Translations under genes and position numbers: made by a program
Notes under the pieces: generated by a model
Told to the model about the DNA's origin: nothing
The model's database searches: none
What the model saw: only the letters and a program-made list of their open reading frames with translations
Assembly (NCBI RefSeq): GCF_014384795.1
Contig: NZ_JACRSR010000007.1
Coordinates: 1 to 64,000, forward strand
Reading direction: 5' to 3'
Origin: Gehongia tenuis
GTDB lineage: Bacteria > Bacillota > Clostridia > Christensenellales > NSJ-53
Length of the DNA stretch: 64,000 nt
Shown here: positions 1 through 7,248 of the stretch, one piece after another
Numbering within the stretch: the first letter of the stretch is position 1
Layout: each line of letters starts with the position of its first letter

Positions 1-28
1 TGAGCCAGGATCAAACTCTTCTGTTTAA
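1..28 (-). rRNA. rrs: 16S ribosomal RNA, 5' end only (partial)
   Basis: The minus strand reads AGAGTTTGATCCTGGCTCA at the window edge, the universal start of bacterial 16S rRNA (the 27F primer site). The rest of the gene lies outside the window. The mature 5' end should be near position 26-30. Only about 28 bases are present, but the motif is diagnostic, and tandem promoters lie just upstream. Confidence 0.95.
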
Positions 29-106
29 ATCCTTCTCATTCTTTGGCTATCTTCCAATAGCCCGGAATTGACTTCGTCTTTTTCCTTGTCTTCCCTACAC
101 TATGTT

Positions 107-117
107 GTTTTCAAGGT
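107..117 (-). promoter_or_regulatory. boxA-like antitermination element of the rRNA leader
   Basis: The minus strand reads ACCTTGAAAAC, resembling the boxA/NusB-NusE site commonly found between the rRNA promoter and 16S in Firmicutes. Its position, between promoter P1 and the 16S start, fits. The assignment rests on motif and position only. Confidence 0.5.
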
Positions 118-166
118 CCCATGACCCCCTTTCCAAAGCATAAATGCTCCGAAAGGGTGCCTAATT

Positions 167-195
167 ATATTACCAATTTCACTGCCTTTTGTCAA
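167..195 (-). promoter_or_regulatory. rRNA promoter P1 (SigA type)
   Basis: TTGACA at 190-195 and TAATAT at 167-172 on the minus strand, separated by 17 bp. This is the promoter nearest to 16S, with the boxA-like element about 50 bp downstream. Confidence 0.8.
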
Positions 196-278
196 GGGGT
201 TTGTCCCATGAGTTGAGGTCAAGTTGGGCATTGATAAACCCGTATCACGCCCGCCGTATTTCACAGCAAGCGAGTTTT

Positions 279-307
279 ATACTACCACAATCCCTTCAAA
301 GAATCAA
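279..307 (-). promoter_or_regulatory. rRNA promoter P2 (upstream, SigA type)
   Basis: TTGATT at 302-307 and TAGTAT at 279-284 on the minus strand with a 17-bp spacer, about 110 bp upstream of P1. Tandem promoters are usual for rRNA operons. It is weaker than P1 by consensus match. Confidence 0.5.
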
Positions 308-330
308 GTACTTTTTGCTTCGTTTTTCTC

Positions 331-370
331 GAAAAAAATCAAAAGGCCGTGGTCTGGCACCACGGCCTTT
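331..370 (-). terminator. strong intrinsic terminator upstream of the rRNA promoters
   Basis: A 12-bp perfect stem (342-353 with 359-370, loop of 5) is followed on the minus strand by an interrupted T-rich tract (positions 331-341). It insulates the rRNA promoters from transcription entering from the right. It sits just past the end of the small ORF at 388-528. Confidence 0.85.
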
Positions 371-387
371 AAAAACACTTATCGGGC

Positions 388-528
388 CTACACCGCGAGG
401 ACGAAATCATCCAAGGTAATATAGTCTGTGATATCTCCCCCAATTCTTTGCACTTGCAGCATATTGGCAGTCGGGGAACCCTTGTAGTTTGCGAATGTAC
501 CTAAAAAATGCCCTGACAGAGCGTTCAT
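388..528 (-). other. unexplained 46-codon ORF between two terminators
   Basis: A minus-strand ORF of 46 codons starts with the ATG inside the loop of the 511-540 hairpin and ends with TAG 18 bp before the 342-370 terminator. The deduced peptide has a mixed hydrophobic and acidic composition (for example RIGGDITDYITLDDFVLAV at its end) that looks protein-like, but I do not recognise it and see no Shine-Dalgarno. It may be a remnant of a longer gene or chance. An overlapping ORF in another frame, 407-637, is not more convincing. Confidence 0.2.
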
Positions 529-540
529 GCTTCGTCAGGG
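503..540 (-). terminator. intrinsic terminator of the XRE regulator gene
   Basis: Inverted repeat 511-540 (CCCTGAC arms, interior extra pairs) followed on the minus strand by a T6 tract at 503-508. It begins 19 bp past the stop codon of the XRE gene. Confidence 0.75.
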
Positions 541-558
541 CGTGGATTAAGGGACAAG

Positions 559-1068
559 CTATGCTTTCTTTCGTGTCAAAATAATTCCAACGATAGCTCC
601 AACCAGGATAATTGGAGCTATTCTGACAAATAGCCACTCAAATGCATGAAGGCCAACTCCAACAACTGCGGTTTCAGGGTCGGCATAATTCCAACCCAAA
701 TAAAGACTGTTCAATGCAATTAAGACCGCAAAAGCCATTACTATAATCGCACACAATGAAATGAAAAACCAGTGAAGTCTTTTTTGCCTCGCTGCTTTCC
801 GTTGTGCGAGTTGTAAGTTTATGACCTCAAGCTTTTCGGAAATCACTTTTAGATCATCAATCTTCGACTCAGCAATCCTTTCTCCAAGCAAAGTGCTTAC
901 GGGTGTTTCCAGCACTTCCGATATGGAAATCAACATATCAGAATCAGGGACTGATAATCCTTGCTCCCATTTAGAGATCGTTTGTCGCACCACATTCAGT
1001 TTGATGGCAAGTTCTTCTTGCGAAAGCCCTTTTGACTTTCTGATAGCTCTAATATTTTCGTTTAGCAT
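559..1068 (-). CDS. XRE-family transcriptional regulator with C-terminal membrane segments
   Basis: 169 residues from the ATG at 1068, which follows a clear GGAGG; the upstream in-frame start at 1101 would place the Shine-Dalgarno inside the coding region. Residues about 5-60 are a Cro/C1-type helix-turn-helix (QEELAIKLNVVRQTISKWEQ). A linker of about 40 residues follows, then two hydrophobic segments near residues 95-115 and 138-160, so the DNA-binding domain is probably tethered to the membrane. Such proteins are common in Firmicutes and often act with a neighbouring membrane gene, but none is adjacent here. An 8-bp inverted repeat flanks its own ribosome-binding site, suggesting autoregulation. 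Target genes are unknown. Confidence 0.85.
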   Translation of the reverse strand: MLNENIRAIRKSKGLSQEELAIKLNVVRQTISKWEQGLSVPDSDMLISISEVLETPVSTLLGERIAESKIDDLKVISEKLEVINLQLAQRKAARQKRLHWFFISLCAIIVMAFAVLIALNSLYLGWNYADPETAVVGVGLHAFEWLFVRIAPIILVGAIVGIILTRKKA

Positions 1069-1069
1069 T

Positions 1070-1101
1070 ATGGTAACCTCCTTTCTGTCGATCGTTACCA
1101 T
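1070..1101 (-). repeat. perfect inverted repeat bracketing the XRE gene's ribosome-binding site
   Basis: ATGGTAAC (1070-1077) and GTTACCAT (1094-1101) are perfect 8-bp arms separated by 16 bp that contain the Shine-Dalgarno. It could be an operator for the XRE protein, or an RNA hairpin presenting or hiding the ribosome-binding site. Confidence 0.5.
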
Positions 1102-1183
1102 GACTGTATGTGGAACTGCCCGTTGCTACAAGCAACGCAAATTAACATTCAAGCCTAAGTCGCGGTTTGCAGCTGAAAAAGAT

Positions 1184-1220
1184 AAAAAGAAAGGCGATGT
1201 CCATCGATTCAGACACCGCC
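1184..1220 (-). terminator. intrinsic terminator of greA-lysS
   Basis: Stem 1193-1201 with 1212-1220 pairs fully only in minus-strand RNA (one G-U; A-C in plus-strand RNA), followed on that strand by a T-rich tract. It lies 124 bp past the lysS stop. The interval 1221-1343 also holds an imperfect palindrome at 1255-1275 and no gene I can support. Confidence 0.65.
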
Positions 1221-1343
1221 CTATACTCCAAAATATGGGGTTCTTCGGCTCTGTACATTTACAGGCATCAAATGATGCTGTAATTTTTAAGCCGCTTTTC
1301 AAAAATGAAGTGCATCCCGTTTTTCAGGGCAAAACGGTACATC

Positions 1344-3272
1344 CTAATAAAGTTTTGCACCCGCTGGGATATGGTCATCTACCATCAAAAGATGGAGCTT
1401 TTCCGCGCCCTCCTCATTATGCACTGCACTGATCAGCATACCGCAGGAGTCAATTCCCATCATTGGTCTCGGCGGCAGATTGGTGATAGCGATGCAAGTC
1501 CTGCCAACCAGCTCCTCCGGCTCATAATACTCATGAATACCACTTAAAATCGTCCGCTTTTCGTCTGTTCCATCGTCTAAGACGAATTTCAAAAGCTTCT
1601 TGGACTTCGGTACGGCCTCACATTCAAGGACCTTCACCGCACGAAAATCGGACTTACTGAAAGTCTCAAAATCTACGAAATCCTGAAACAAAGGCTCAAT
1701 CTCCACTTTGGAAAAATCAATCTTCTCAGGCTCAGCTTTCACATTAACAGCCTCAGCTGCCTTAGAACTCTCATCATTTTTCACATTTACACCATTCAAG
1801 GTCTTCATCGTCGGGAAAAGCAGCACATCCCGAATGGAATAGGAATTGGTAAAAAGCATAACCATCCGGTCAATGCCGATACCCATACCGCCCGTAGGCG
1901 GCATGCCATATTCCAGAGCCGTCACAAAATCTTCGTCAATCTGGGCTTCCCCTTCACCCGCCATCTTCTTCTCCGCCTGTTCCACAAAACGGGCCCGCTG
2001 GTCGATGGGATCGTTGAGTTCACTGAAAGCGTTACCCATTTCCTTGCCGCAGATGAACAGTTCAAAACGCCGGGTAGTGGCTGGATCGTCGCTGTACTTC
2101 TTGGCAAGAGGCGAAATTTCAATGGGATAATCGGTTATGAAGGTGGGCTGAATGAGCTTGTCCTCACAATATTCATCAAAGAAAACAGGCAGCATTTGTC
2201 CTTTGCTCATACCCGCTTCCACTTCAAGTTCCCGCTTTTGGCCTTCTGCCAAAATTTCCTCCGCAGACATGGCATCGAAATCAAAGCCCGAATAATGCTT
2301 AACCGCTTCCTTCATGGTCATCCGCTTCCAGGGCGCCTTAAGTTCAATGGTTCTGCCCTGGTAGGTGATCTCCGTGGTACCATAAAGCTCCTTCGCGATG
2401 GTCTCATAAAGACCCTCCACCAGCTCCATCATGCCATACATATCGGTGTAGGCCTCATAAAACTCCATGGTGGTGAATTCCGGATTGTGAAAGGGATCCA
2501 TTCCTTCGTTTCGGAAGATGCGGCCAATTTCATAGACCTTCTCAAAACCGCCCACAATGAGACGCTTCAATCCAAGCTCCGTCTCAATGCGAAGGTACAT
2601 ATCCACATCCAGCGTATTGTGGTGGGTAATGAAGGGCTTGGCAGCCGAGCCCGTAGCCAGCGTATGGAGTATGGGAGTTTCCACCTCCAAGTAGCCGCGG
2701 TTATCCATATAATTTCGAATCAGCTTCATGATCCTGGAGCGGATCACAAAGGTTTCCCGAACCTCGGGATTGACGATGAGATCCACATAGCGCTGACGAT
2801 AACGCAGGTCCGGGTCCTTCAGGCCATGAAACTTCTCTGGCAGCGGCAGAAGGGACTTGGACAAAAGCTCCACCTTTGTGGCCTTGACCGAAATCTCGCC
2901 CTTGTTGGTTTTAAAAACCTCGCCCTCCACACCAACGATATCACCGATATCAAGCATCTTCTTGAAAAATGTGTAGGCCTCCGCACCAAGGACGTCCACC
3001 CTTACATAGATTTGAATCTGGCCCGATCCATCCAGCACATGGCCAAAGGAAGCCTTGCCCATGATTCTTCGGGACATCAGCCTTCCGGCGATGCAAACCG
3101 TCTTACCTTCCAGCGCTTCGAAGTTTTCCACAATTTCCTTGGCGCTGTGCGTCTTATCATAGCGGGTCTTCTGATAGGGGTCCATGCCCGAAGCCCGCAA
3201 ATCCGCTAACTTCTGTCTCCGGACCCGTAAAATCTCACTTAATTCCTCCTGCGTAATCCCGTTCTCTTCCAT
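1344..3272 (-). CDS. lysS: lysine--tRNA ligase (class II) with an appended C-terminal tRNA-binding domain
   Basis: Charges tRNA-Lys with lysine in the cytosol. Of 642 residues, about 55-150 form the OB-fold anticodon-binding domain and about 165-500 the class II catalytic core, with motif 2 ([15 protein letters not shown]) and motif 3 ([15 protein letters not shown]). A usual bacterial LysRS ends near 490-505. Here a further 110 residues (about 532-642) form a second OB-like domain of the EMAP-II/Trbp111 type normally seen at the C-terminus of MetRS ([30 protein letters not shown]). The gene lies 19 bp downstream of greA and is cotranscribed with it. The start ATG at 3272 has only a modest GGGGTG upstream. 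Confidence 0.96.
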   Translation of the reverse strand: MEENGITQEELSEILRVRRQKLADLRASGMDPYQKTRYDKTHSAKEIVENFEALEGKTVCIAGRLMSRRIMGKASFGHVLDGSGQIQIYVRVDVLGAEAYTFFKKMLDIGDIVGVEGEVFKTNKGEISVKATKVELLSKSLLPLPEKFHGLKDPDLRYRQRYVDLIVNPEVRETFVIRSRIMKLIRNYMDNRGYLEVETPILHTLATGSAAKPFITHHNTLDVDMYLRIETELGLKRLIVGGFEKVYEIGRIFRNEGMDPFHNPEFTTMEFYEAYTDMYGMMELVEGLYETIAKELYGTTEITYQGRTIELKAPWKRMTMKEAVKHYSGFDFDAMSAEEILAEGQKRELEVEAGMSKGQMLPVFFDEYCEDKLIQPTFITDYPIEISPLAKKYSDDPATTRRFELFICGKEMGNAFSELNDPIDQRARFVEQAEKKMAGEGEAQIDEDFVTALEYGMPPTGGMGIGIDRMVMLFTNSYSIRDVLLFPTMKTLNGVNVKNDESSKAAEAVNVKAEPEKIDFSKVEIEPLFQDFVDFETFSKSDFRAVKVLECEAVPKSKKLLKFVLDDGTDEKRTILSGIHEYYEPEELVGRTCIAITNLPPRPMMGIDSCGMLISAVHNEEGAEKLHLLMVDDHIPAGAKLY

Positions 3273-3291
3273 AATACACCCCGTATCTTAT

Positions 3292-3786
3292 TTATTTCCG
3301 GATCTCCAGAATCTTCATTTGAAGAGTGCCGGCCGGCACCTCAACATCCACCGTTTCGCCAGCTTTATGGCCCAAAAGTCCTGCCCCCACCGGTGATTCG
3401 TTGGAAATCTTGTTCTGCAGCGGATCAGCTTCCGCGGAACCCACGATGGTATACTCGCACTCCTCGTTGAATTCCATATCCAGCACCCGAACCGTGGTGC
3501 CGATGCCCACCATGTCCAGATTGATATCCTCGTCGTCGATCACCTGCGCTGTTCTAAGCATGTTCTCCAGCGTGGCGATTTCGCCTTCCATGAAAGCCTG
3601 CTCATTTTTCGCTTCATCGTATTCGGCGTTCTCGCTCAGATCACCGAAGGCAATGGCCTGTTTGATACGGGCGGCCACTTCCCGCCGCTTGACAGTTTTC
3701 AAGTACTCCAGTTTCTCTTCCATTTTAGCCACGCCTTCCGGCGTAAGCACCGTTTTTTTAGCAGACGGCGACTGTTGAATACTCAT
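3292..3786 (-). CDS. greA: transcription elongation factor GreA
   Basis: 164 residues. GreA rescues backtracked RNA polymerase by inserting its coiled coil into the secondary channel and stimulating transcript cleavage. The N-terminal coiled coil spans about residues 10-80, with the acidic tip around [16 protein letters not shown] that coordinates catalytic Mg2+. The C-terminal half is the FKBP-like domain ([23 protein letters not shown]). The ATG at 3786 follows a GGGGG-rich Shine-Dalgarno; an in-frame extension to 3909 would run through the promoter and is not credible. First gene of a greA-lysS operon. Confidence 0.96.
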   Translation of the reverse strand: MSIQQSPSAKKTVLTPEGVAKMEEKLEYLKTVKRREVAARIKQAIAFGDLSENAEYDEAKNEQAFMEGEIATLENMLRTAQVIDDEDINLDMVGIGTTVRVLDMEFNEECEYTIVGSAEADPLQNKISNESPVGAGLLGHKAGETVDVEVPAGTLQMKILEIRK

Positions 3787-3864
3787 TTTAATATTTCCCC
3801 CTTTAATAACAAACAAGCACCGCAAATCGTGGGTTGCAGTGCCCGTCCCTTGAACATTGCCATC

Positions 3865-3893
3865 ATTATAAGGTACCCGGACCCCAATGTCAA
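3865..3893 (-). promoter_or_regulatory. SigA promoter of greA-lysS
   Basis: Perfect hexamers TTGACA (3888-3893) and TATAAT (3865-3870) with a 17-bp spacer, 79 bp upstream of greA. The -35 overlaps the stop codon of the preceding gene. Confidence 0.9.
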
Positions 3894-4816
3894 GATACCT
3901 TCTTGGCATAATATAGCGAACGAAAGGAAATCATCTTGCCCCGATCATAGCAACCTGCCAGGCGGAAACCTGCTTTTGCGATGGCCTCACCGTCGGTCAG
4001 GCGGAATCCCTCCAAAAATTTATATTGTTGCGCAACAGAAAATCGGTTCCAATCAGGCCAGCTTGGGTGTGCGTATACGCCGCCCGACAGGATCATGGCC
4101 CGGCCCGGCGCTCTGGCATACGCTCCGGTGAGGTCCAATAGCCAGCTGTTCATCGGAAACTGCCCCGCTTCAGCATCATAGCCTTCCGCGGCCAAGAATC
4201 CCGTTGCCCAGCCCCGCATCTGAAAAGTATCCCTGGTTCGAAGCTGTGCCGCAAGGCCGGTCTTTTCCAACAGTTCCTGGGCGAGCTTTTGAAGGGGCGT
4301 ACTCTTTTCACCCACCAGAACCATTTCGTTCGCCCGTCCTGCCAGCCGCTTGGCCCAGGCCTGGCCCAGCGGCCGGTCCGCGCCAAGCACCACCACCGGG
4401 ATCCGATGCAGTTCCCCCTCCAGCAGCATCATGACCTGTTCCGTAGCAGGATCAATGCTGGCGCGCCGTGCCGCCTCGCCGTCCGGAAAAAACATTCCCC
4501 GCCGGGACAGGAAACCCCGTTCTTCCTCGGTAAAGAGGGGCGCCGCCTCCACCACCGTGCGCATCCGTTCCCGGCTCAGCGTTCGTCCCAGTTCCATGAG
4601 TTTCTTTTGCCGAAACTTTTCTCCCTTTGTCCAGCTCCAGGCCATGGCGTCATAGCGGCACAGGGTCATCTCCTCCAGCTCCATCCGGCCAAGTTCTCCC
4701 GGCTCCAGCCGCGGAAGCAAAAACCTTTTCATTAATTGAGGGCAGCGCGACAATTTGGGATAGCGAACCAGCGTATTCTCAGCCGATGTGGGTACAAGAT
4801 AAGCCACCGATATCAT
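3890..4816 (-). CDS. conserved-looking hypothetical protein with a Rossmann-like segment
   Basis: 308 residues, soluble, with no signal peptide. I do not recognise the family. Residues about 137-180 resemble a nucleotide-binding beta-alpha-beta unit ([20 protein letters not shown]), and the middle is rich in charged helices. The C-terminal third contains several aromatic and glycine motifs ([18 protein letters not shown]). The ATG at 4816 has a GGGAGG Shine-Dalgarno. It lies 46 bp downstream of dusB on the same strand and is probably cotranscribed; its end overlaps the greA promoter. An NAD(P)-dependent role is only a guess from the glycine-rich motif. Confidence 0.7.
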   Translation of the reverse strand: MISVAYLVPTSAENTLVRYPKLSRCPQLMKRFLLPRLEPGELGRMELEEMTLCRYDAMAWSWTKGEKFRQKKLMELGRTLSRERMRTVVEAAPLFTEEERGFLSRRGMFFPDGEAARRASIDPATEQVMMLLEGELHRIPVVVLGADRPLGQAWAKRLAGRANEMVLVGEKSTPLQKLAQELLEKTGLAAQLRTRDTFQMRGWATGFLAAEGYDAEAGQFPMNSWLLDLTGAYARAPGRAMILSGGVYAHPSWPDWNRFSVAQQYKFLEGFRLTDGEAIAKAGFRLAGCYDRGKMISFRSLYYAKKVS

Positions 4817-4862
4817 GAAGCTTCCCTCCCGTCACCTGGAATATATGGAAAGCCCGAATAGG

Positions 4863-5819
4863 TTATGCCTCCAAAATACGATCCAGGATGCATTCCATCT
4901 GCTGAACCGTAACCGCTTCATGAACATCCCGCCGCAGGGCCGCCACATGATTTACGCCTTTCAGGTACCAGCAAAGATGCTTGCGCATTTCCCGCACCGC
5001 GATCCGTTCTCCTTTCATGCCGACCAGTCGCCTCAGATGTTCCCGAGCCGCGCCCGCCCGCTCCTCCAGCGTGGGCGGTGCCATCGGCGTCCCGGTTTTC
5101 CAAAGATGGACCGCTTCCCGAAAGATAAACGGATTTCCCATGGCTCCCCTTGCGATCATCACTCCGTCGCATCCCGTCTCCTTCAGCATGGCCGTTCCAT
5201 CCTCCGCGGAAAAAACGTCGCCATTTCCAATCACCGGAATATGAAGGGCCGCCTTTACCCGGCCAATGAACGGCCAATCGGCCCTGCCGCTGTACTGCTG
5301 CTCCCGAGTCCTGCCATGAACAGTCACCGCGGCAGCACCCGCTTGCTCCATGGCCTTTGCAAATTCCACGCCGTTGACGTTGGCGTCATCCCAGCCCTTC
5401 CTGAATTTAACCGTCACCACCGGCGCCGCCTTGGCCGCTGCCTCCACGATTTCAGCCGCCAGCCTCACGTCCTTCATCAGCGCCGAGCCCTCGCCGTTTT
5501 TAACAATCTTGGGCGCCGGGCAGCCCATATTGATATCCACCCAATCAAAGCCCATATCCCGCACTTCCCGAACGCCACGGGCCACAATTTCAGGATCACT
5601 GCCAAAAAGCTGCGCGGCCCTCGGTCTTTCCGAGGGGTCGGTTTTAAGAAGGTTCAGCGTAGCTTCACTCCCGTAGAGCATCCCCTTGGCGCTCACCATT
5701 TCCGTCACAGTCAGCGCAGTGCCCATCCTCTTGCACAGCGTGCGGAAGGGAATATCCGTCACGCCGGCCAGCGGAGCCAAAATAAAGGGATTGTCCAATT
5801 CAATATCTTTCACTCTCAT
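4863..5819 (-). CDS. dusB: tRNA-dihydrouridine synthase (DusB-like)
   Basis: Flavoenzyme reducing specific uridines in the tRNA D-loop. It is 318 residues from ATG 5819: a TIM barrel with FMN-site signature LAPLAGVTD near residues 14-22, the active-site cysteine in NMGCPAPKIVKNGEGSALM, the phosphate-binding VIGNGDV, and a helical C-terminal tRNA-binding domain. The start is uncertain. ATG 5819 lies only a few bases after a terminator-like hairpin and T7 tract and has no Shine-Dalgarno. An in-frame start at 5900 would translate through the hairpin and lie inside the upstream gene, and a GTG at 5849 is a third option. Probably cotranscribed with the 308-residue protein downstream. Confidence 0.93.
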   Translation of the reverse strand: MRVKDIELDNPFILAPLAGVTDIPFRTLCKRMGTALTVTEMVSAKGMLYGSEATLNLLKTDPSERPRAAQLFGSDPEIVARGVREVRDMGFDWVDINMGCPAPKIVKNGEGSALMKDVRLAAEIVEAAAKAAPVVTVKFRKGWDDANVNGVEFAKAMEQAGAAAVTVHGRTREQQYSGRADWPFIGRVKAALHIPVIGNGDVFSAEDGTAMLKETGCDGVMIARGAMGNPFIFREAVHLWKTGTPMAPPTLEERAGAAREHLRRLVGMKGERIAVREMRKHLCWYLKGVNHVAALRRDVHEAVTVQQMECILDRILEA

Positions 5820-5822
5820 GGC

Positions 5823-5847
5823 AAAAAAAGCCGGCCTTTCGGCCGGC
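5823..5847 (-). terminator. intrinsic-terminator-like hairpin at the dusB start
   Basis: A 7-bp GC-only stem (5830-5836 with 5841-5847) with a GAAA tetraloop, followed on the minus strand by T7 and then, three bases later, the dusB ATG. By structure this is a canonical terminator for the gene at 5866-6417, but it also covers the translation initiation region of dusB. Confidence 0.7.
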
Positions 5848-5865
5848 ACTCCGTTTCTATCCGTT

Positions 5866-6417
5866 TTAGGGTTTCTGAGGAATGTAGCTTCCGGACTCAT
5901 CCTCCGGCAGCAGTTCGATGAGTTCCAGCTTATCCAGCTTCCATTTGCCGTCCACCCGAAGCAGCGTCACCTTGTAGCGTCCGCCCTCCCAGGTCGGCGG
6001 AGAAATCTTCTCTCCCGCATCGATCTGCTCCTGGGTCATGGCATCCTTGTTCATCTCGCCCCGCACCGTCGCCCGCTCGGAGATCGTCGCCTCCGCGCTG
6101 TCACTCCACGGCCAGGCCCAGAGATGCTCCACATTGACTTCGTAGTCAAAATCGCTGATCTTAAAATTCTTGTAGAGGCCGCTGTTGAGCAGGGAATCCT
6201 GTTCAATAAATTCGGTCGTAAAGAATTTGGGCAGCTCCGTGCTGTCCTCCTGCTGCAAGACCACCTCGGCCCGCTTTTTCATACCATCGGTGGTGAGCAC
6301 GTAGCTATTGGTGATATCCATGGCCACCGAAAAGGCCATCACGATCACAGCGATGACCAACCCAATGATAAATAGATTCTTGACGACGAACCACAGGACT
6401 CTGGAAACGTACTTCAA
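5866..6417 (-). CDS. membrane-anchored hypothetical protein
   Basis: 183 residues starting at a TTG (6417) preceded by GGAGG. Residues about 8-33 form one hydrophobic segment following a short basic N-terminus, so most of the protein is probably extracytoplasmic. The exported part is acidic and polar (VLTTDGMKKRAEVVLQQ..., WAWPWSDSAEATISERATV, GGRYKVTLLRVDGKWKLDKLEL); the last motif resembles proteins with NTF2-like or DUF4878-like folds. Function unknown. Preceded by its own promoter at 6463-6492. Confidence 0.75.
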   Translation of the reverse strand: MKYVSRVLWFVVKNLFIIGLVIAVIVMAFSVAMDITNSYVLTTDGMKKRAEVVLQQEDSTELPKFFTTEFIEQDSLLNSGLYKNFKISDFDYEVNVEHLWAWPWSDSAEATISERATVRGEMNKDAMTQEQIDAGEKISPPTWEGGRYKVTLLRVDGKWKLDKLELIELLPEDESGSYIPQKP

Positions 6418-6462
6418 GGAAATATCCTCCGTTCAAGGCTTTGAGACCCATATACGTGAGCT

Positions 6463-6492
6463 ATTATACCACAGAGAAAATGGGTTTGTAAA
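6463..6492 (-). promoter_or_regulatory. SigA promoter of the 5866-6417 gene
   Basis: TTTACA (6487-6492) and TATAAT (6463-6468) with an 18-bp spacer; TGG precedes the -10, giving an extended -10. About 46 bp upstream of the TTG start. Confidence 0.7.
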
Positions 6493-6495
6493 ATT

Positions 6496-7197
6496 TTAAA
6501 TCTTACCGCTGCCGGACAAATCATTTAAAATCCATTCCGCAGCCTCCAGGGCGGTTGGAATGCTCTTAAAACCTGCCACATTCTTCCGTATTAGAATTCC
6601 CCGAATGCCCGCCCTTTCCGCTCCCCGCACATCGGCCCTCGGATTATCCCCCACCATGTAGAAGGGACCCGCTTTCGCCCTATTCATGGCCTCCCGATAG
6701 ATCTCCGGCCGGGGCTTTTCATAGCCCACATCGTATGAGTTGACCACAAAATCCAAATAAGCCATGAGACCCAAATCCTCCAGGATGACCTCGAGGCCCG
6801 GCGAAAAATTGGACACCACCGCCGTATGAACTCCCTTTTCTCTAAGTTTCTTCAAAGCGGCCAGGGAGTCGGGAAAGAGTTTAAAGCGGCCGGGCCGGTT
6901 GTAGGCTTCAGGAATGTCCTCCGCCCAAAGACGGCTTTCCGCTTCGCCAAAGCCATTCACTCGATAGGCCCGTTCAAAATAGGGCGCATGATGATTCCAC
7001 CAGGCCTTGGGCGTATCAAGTTCCGGATGACCCTTCTCCCAGGTCTGCCAGACAAAGCCCTCCTGAAGATAGGGGCTGAAATGTTCCTTGGTGAAGCCGT
7101 GGCCGGGCAGCCGTACATCCAGCACCTCCGCCATGGAGGTGCCAAAGCTTCGATGCTCCACGAGCGTGCCGTCAAAATCCCAAAATACGTACGCCAT
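6496..7197 (-). CDS. HAD-superfamily hydrolase
   Basis: 233 residues. The four HAD motifs are present: motif I DFDGT at residues 7-11 (nucleophile and acid/base Asp), motif II VVSNFS, motif III lysine in YEKPRPEI, and motif IV GDNPRAD. The helical cap inserted after motif I places it in HAD subfamily I. Substrate unknown; relatives include phosphoglycolate phosphatases and nucleotidases. The ATG at 7197 has a GGAGGG Shine-Dalgarno a few bases upstream, directly after the terminator of the MATE gene, so it probably depends on readthrough or an unrecognised promoter. Confidence 0.9.
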   Translation of the reverse strand: MAYVFWDFDGTLVEHRSFGTSMAEVLDVRLPGHGFTKEHFSPYLQEGFVWQTWEKGHPELDTPKAWWNHHAPYFERAYRVNGFGEAESRLWAEDIPEAYNRPGRFKLFPDSLAALKKLREKGVHTAVVSNFSPGLEVILEDLGLMAYLDFVVNSYDVGYEKPRPEIYREAMNRAKAGPFYMVGDNPRADVRGAERAGIRGILIRKNVAGFKSIPTALEAAEWILNDLSGSGKI

Positions 7198-7210
7198 TGA
7201 ACCCTCCTAA

Positions 7211-7241
7211 GAAAAACGTCTGGAGGAATTTCCTCCAGACG
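7211..7241 (-). terminator. intrinsic terminator of the MATE gene
   Basis: Inverted repeat with arms ACGTCTGGAGGAA and TTCCTCCAGACGT around 7216-7241, followed on the minus strand by a short T tract. It separates the MATE and HAD genes. Confidence 0.75.
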
Positions 7242-7248
7242 TTTGCAT

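Noticed and set aside
559..1101. Longer XRE protein starting at 1101
   Set aside because: The Shine-Dalgarno for ATG 1068 lies inside that extension and the extra residues do not belong to the helix-turn-helix fold.
1255..1281. Palindrome TTACAGGCATCA/TGATGCTGTAA followed by T5 on the plus strand as a terminator
   Set aside because: No plus-strand gene precedes it; it may be a secondary hairpin in the greA-lysS 3' region, so I did not call it.
2196..3209. 337-codon open frame on the plus strand opposite lysS
   Set aside because: Antisense to a certain gene, no Shine-Dalgarno, low-complexity His/Leu/Arg-rich product; an effect of GC-rich codon bias.
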